A stretch of DNA of 64,000 nt, taken from positions 62,001-126,000 of the forward strand of contig JAJRWX010000039.1 of NCBI GenBank assembly GCA_024276605.1, given 5' to 3'. Positions 62,283 to 64,000 of this stretch are shown one piece after another. Source of the stretch: Planctomycetota bacterium. GTDB lineage: Bacteria; Planctomycetota; Phycisphaerae; UBA1845. Position 1 is the first letter of the stretch. Each line of letters opens with the position of its first letter. The translations under genes were made by a program, and so were the position numbers. The notes under the pieces were generated by a model. It was not told where the DNA came from. It ran no database searches and saw only the letters and a list, made by a program, of their open reading frames with translations.

Positions 62283-64000
62283 ATGAGTTCAGGTGATGAA
62301 AAAAAATCGCAAGCGTTGGACGATGCCTGCGACTTCGCTACGGAAATGCAACCGGAGGAAGCGGTCAAAGCTTCCGGGAAACGTTCTATTCCCATCGATG
62401 CCAAGCAAAACAGCACGGCACCTCGTGTACGTGGATATATTCTAACCGCTGAAGAGGGTGAGGGGGGGTATGGTAAAGTCTGGCGAGGTTGGCAGGAAAG
62501 TACGAGTAAAGAAGTAGCCGTCAAAGTGTTTTCGCGGCGAAGCGGGTCGGACTGGATATTTTTACAACGTGAAGTGGAGAGATTAGCTAAGCTTGATAAT
62601 CACGCCAACGTGATCACTTTGCTGGATGCCAATTTATCAGCAGACCCACCCTTTTATGTGATGGATATGATGACCGGCGGGTCATTGGATGATGCCGTGG
62701 TTGATGGTAAGGGGGTTCCTACGCAGCAAGCAATCTCTTGGATTGAGCAGATTTGTTCTTCTTTACATTATGTTCATGGTAAAGGGCTGATTCATTGCGA
62801 TCTAAAGCCGGCCAATGTGTTGCTGGATGAACGAGACACCATTCGGCTAGCGGATTTTGGGCAATCACGCGTGTTTACCGAGTCTGCCGCATCGCTTGGT
62901 ACATTGTTTTACATGGCCCCTGAACAAGCGATTCCGCTTGAGCCTGGCCGCATCGTGCAACCGGATGTTCGATGGGACATCTATGCACTTGGTGCTACTG
63001 CCATGGCCTTGCTGACCGGGCACGCGCCTCATGCGACTCCTGATAATCGACAACGCGTCGCAGATGCAGCTGACTTGGGTGAAAGATTGGATGTTTATCG
63101 CGATATCGTTCGTTCGCAAACGATCCCGTCGATACTTCGCGCTGGAGACCAACCTGTTGATTATGAACTCACCGCCATCATTCTAAAGTGTCTCTCAGCT
63201 AATCCTGATGATCGTTATGATAGCGTTAGTGCAGTCATGGAAGACCTGAAGGCTTGGCGAACGAAACGCCCGGTATCACCGTTGCGCGGTAACGCCTCGT
63301 ATCGAGCCAAAAAGTTTTTACAACGCAACCCTTTCATCATCGTGCTAACCTTAGCCGCGATAATCACGACCGTTGGTTTGGTCCAATCTTTTATGAAACA
63401 GCGCGAGTTAGATCGTAACCATGCGGGAGATATATTGGCAGCTATATCTACCGACCCGGCGGATGGTCTTGCTCGTCTAGATAGTGCGGATAGCGGCGTA
63501 CAAAAGTTTTTTCCAAATTTAGCGCAGCGATACGTAACTTCTTCCGCCCATGTTGAGCGAATTCTGGGATCACTAGCTGCGCCATGGATCAACCCTGATT
63601 CCTTCTGGGCTTCAGTCCAGGATGGCGCGCTATGGCAAAACGGTGAGTGGTTGGAATTGTGCACGGCACGTTGGCCACAGCCTCAACGTCTGTTGGATAT
63701 GCTACAAGTGCGCACTATGGCTGTAGATGGTTCGCCACGACAACAATATGTGGCGTTGTGTTTGATTGGTCAGCTAGGTCAAGGCGAGCAATGGCGCAAT
63801 ATTTGTGAAACTGCGGCTAAGAAAGAATCCAATCCCGGCGTGCAAAGTGCGGCTATGTGGGCGGCACAACGTCTTGGCCAAAAACTTCAGTTGCACAATA
63901 ACGATAATTTTACAAAGGATGATTTGGCAGATGCATATTTCGTTAAATTACCTGCTGTGACCTCGTTTAGACCTGGCTCGGATAAAGATGAAGCAGGACG
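62283..64000 (+). CDS. serine/threonine protein kinase (runs off the end)
   Basis: Partial gene, open at the right edge with about 572 codons visible. The kinase domain at about 50-320 has the glycine loop EGEGGYGKVWRG, Lys81 in EVAVKVF, Glu97, the catalytic loop HCDLKPAN (Asp173, with Cys in place of Arg of HRD), DFG at 191-193 and MAPEQ. HCD instead of HRD suggests activation independent of activation-loop phosphorylation. A single transmembrane segment follows near 350-370 (FIIVLTLAAIITTVGLVQSF), then an extracytoplasmic region of unknown type. GAGG seven bases upstream supports the ATG at 62283. Kinases of this layout are frequent in Planctomycetes. Confidence 0.92.
   Translation, partial: MSSGDEKKSQALDDACDFATEMQPEEAVKASGKRSIPIDAKQNSTAPRVRGYILTAEEGEGGYGKVWRGWQESTSKEVAVKVFSRRSGSDWIFLQREVERLAKLDNHANVITLLDANLSADPPFYVMDMMTGGSLDDAVVDGKGVPTQQAISWIEQICSSLHYVHGKGLIHCDLKPANVLLDERDTIRLADFGQSRVFTESAASLGTLFYMAPEQAIPLEPGRIVQPDVRWDIYALGATAMALLTGHAPHATPDNRQRVADAADLGERLDVYRDIVRSQTIPSILRAGDQPVDYELTAIILKCLSANPDDRYDSVSAVMEDLKAWRTKRPVSPLRGNASYRAKKFLQRNPFIIVLTLAAIITTVGLVQSFMKQRELDRNHAGDILAAISTDPADGLARLDSADSGVQKFFPNLAQRYVTSSAHVERILGSLAAPWINPDSFWASVQDGALWQNGEWLELCTARWPQPQRLLDMLQVRTMAVDGSPRQQYVALCLIGQLGQGEQWRNICETAAKKESNPGVQSAAMWAAQRLGQKLQLHNNDNFTKDDLADAYFVKLPAVTSFRPGSDKDEAG

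Noticed and set aside
1-64000. tRNA, rRNA, CRISPR array or prophage
   Set aside because: No cloverleaf with a TpsiC-like arm, no regularly spaced repeats and no phage structural genes were found by reading.

Overview
The window looks like a chromosome segment of a Planctomycetota bacterium, possibly Phycisphaerae or a related lineage. The signs are DCNxNGVPDxCD-type repeats, FG-GAP/ASPIC-UnbV proteins, IPTL-CTERM-like tails, FHA proteins, a serine/threonine kinase, an mtEFG1-like EF-G, many lipobox lipoproteins and large multihaem cytochromes. This placement is inference from gene families, not from a marker gene. I found no rRNA, tRNA or CRISPR array, and no prophage.

Layout. 0.1-4.1 kb: a small secreted protein, a MEMO/AmmeMemoRadiSam-B protein, then serA and a ROK sugar kinase overlapping by 4 bases. 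4.1-5.2 kb (minus): a PEGA lipoprotein and a CBS-domain protein. 5.4-11.5 kb (minus): a metal-uptake operon read as outer-membrane barrel, periplasmic binding protein, ATPase, two permeases that each carry a DtxR-like C-terminal tail, and a DtxR/MntR regulator; two short palindromes lie upstream of it. 11.8-15.7 kb: KDPG aldolase, a LarA-like protein, a possible H-type RNA pseudoknot, ferritin and threonine aldolase. 15.8-22.1 kb: an S9 peptidase lipoprotein, a Rieske ferredoxin and a UnbV / TPR-like / UnbU trio. 22.1-30.4 kb (minus): surface proteins (hydrolase lipoprotein, two FG-GAP proteins, a YWTD propeller), an FHA-GAF-PP2C phosphatase and MazG; then a sugar epimerase. 31.6-36.3 kb: lipoprotein, EF-G, cardiolipin synthase. 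36.7-37.7 kb: a REP-associated tyrosine transposase with three REP-like palindromic units. 37.8-40.7 kb (minus): a TPR/beta-barrel protein and a tandem GlcG/HbpS-like lipoprotein.

The most interesting part is 41-60 kb, all on the plus strand. It encodes a large outer-membrane barrel, a decahaem cytochrome lipoprotein with an LVIVD beta-propeller, and a secreted matrixin-like protein. A run of redox genes follows: a cytoplasmic protein joining two cyclic-nucleotide-binding domains to a four-cluster ferredoxin, a membrane protein with haem-b-like histidines, a membrane-anchored decahaem cytochrome, an FHA-class III nucleotide cyclase, a c554-like multihaem cytochrome, and a type II NADH dehydrogenase with a C-terminal cyclic-nucleotide-binding domain. 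The cyclase sits among the proteins that could bind its product. My hypothesis is a respiratory or extracellular electron-transfer chain gated directly by a cyclic nucleotide. An MBL-fold hydrolase, a malic enzyme and a truncated serine/threonine kinase close the window.
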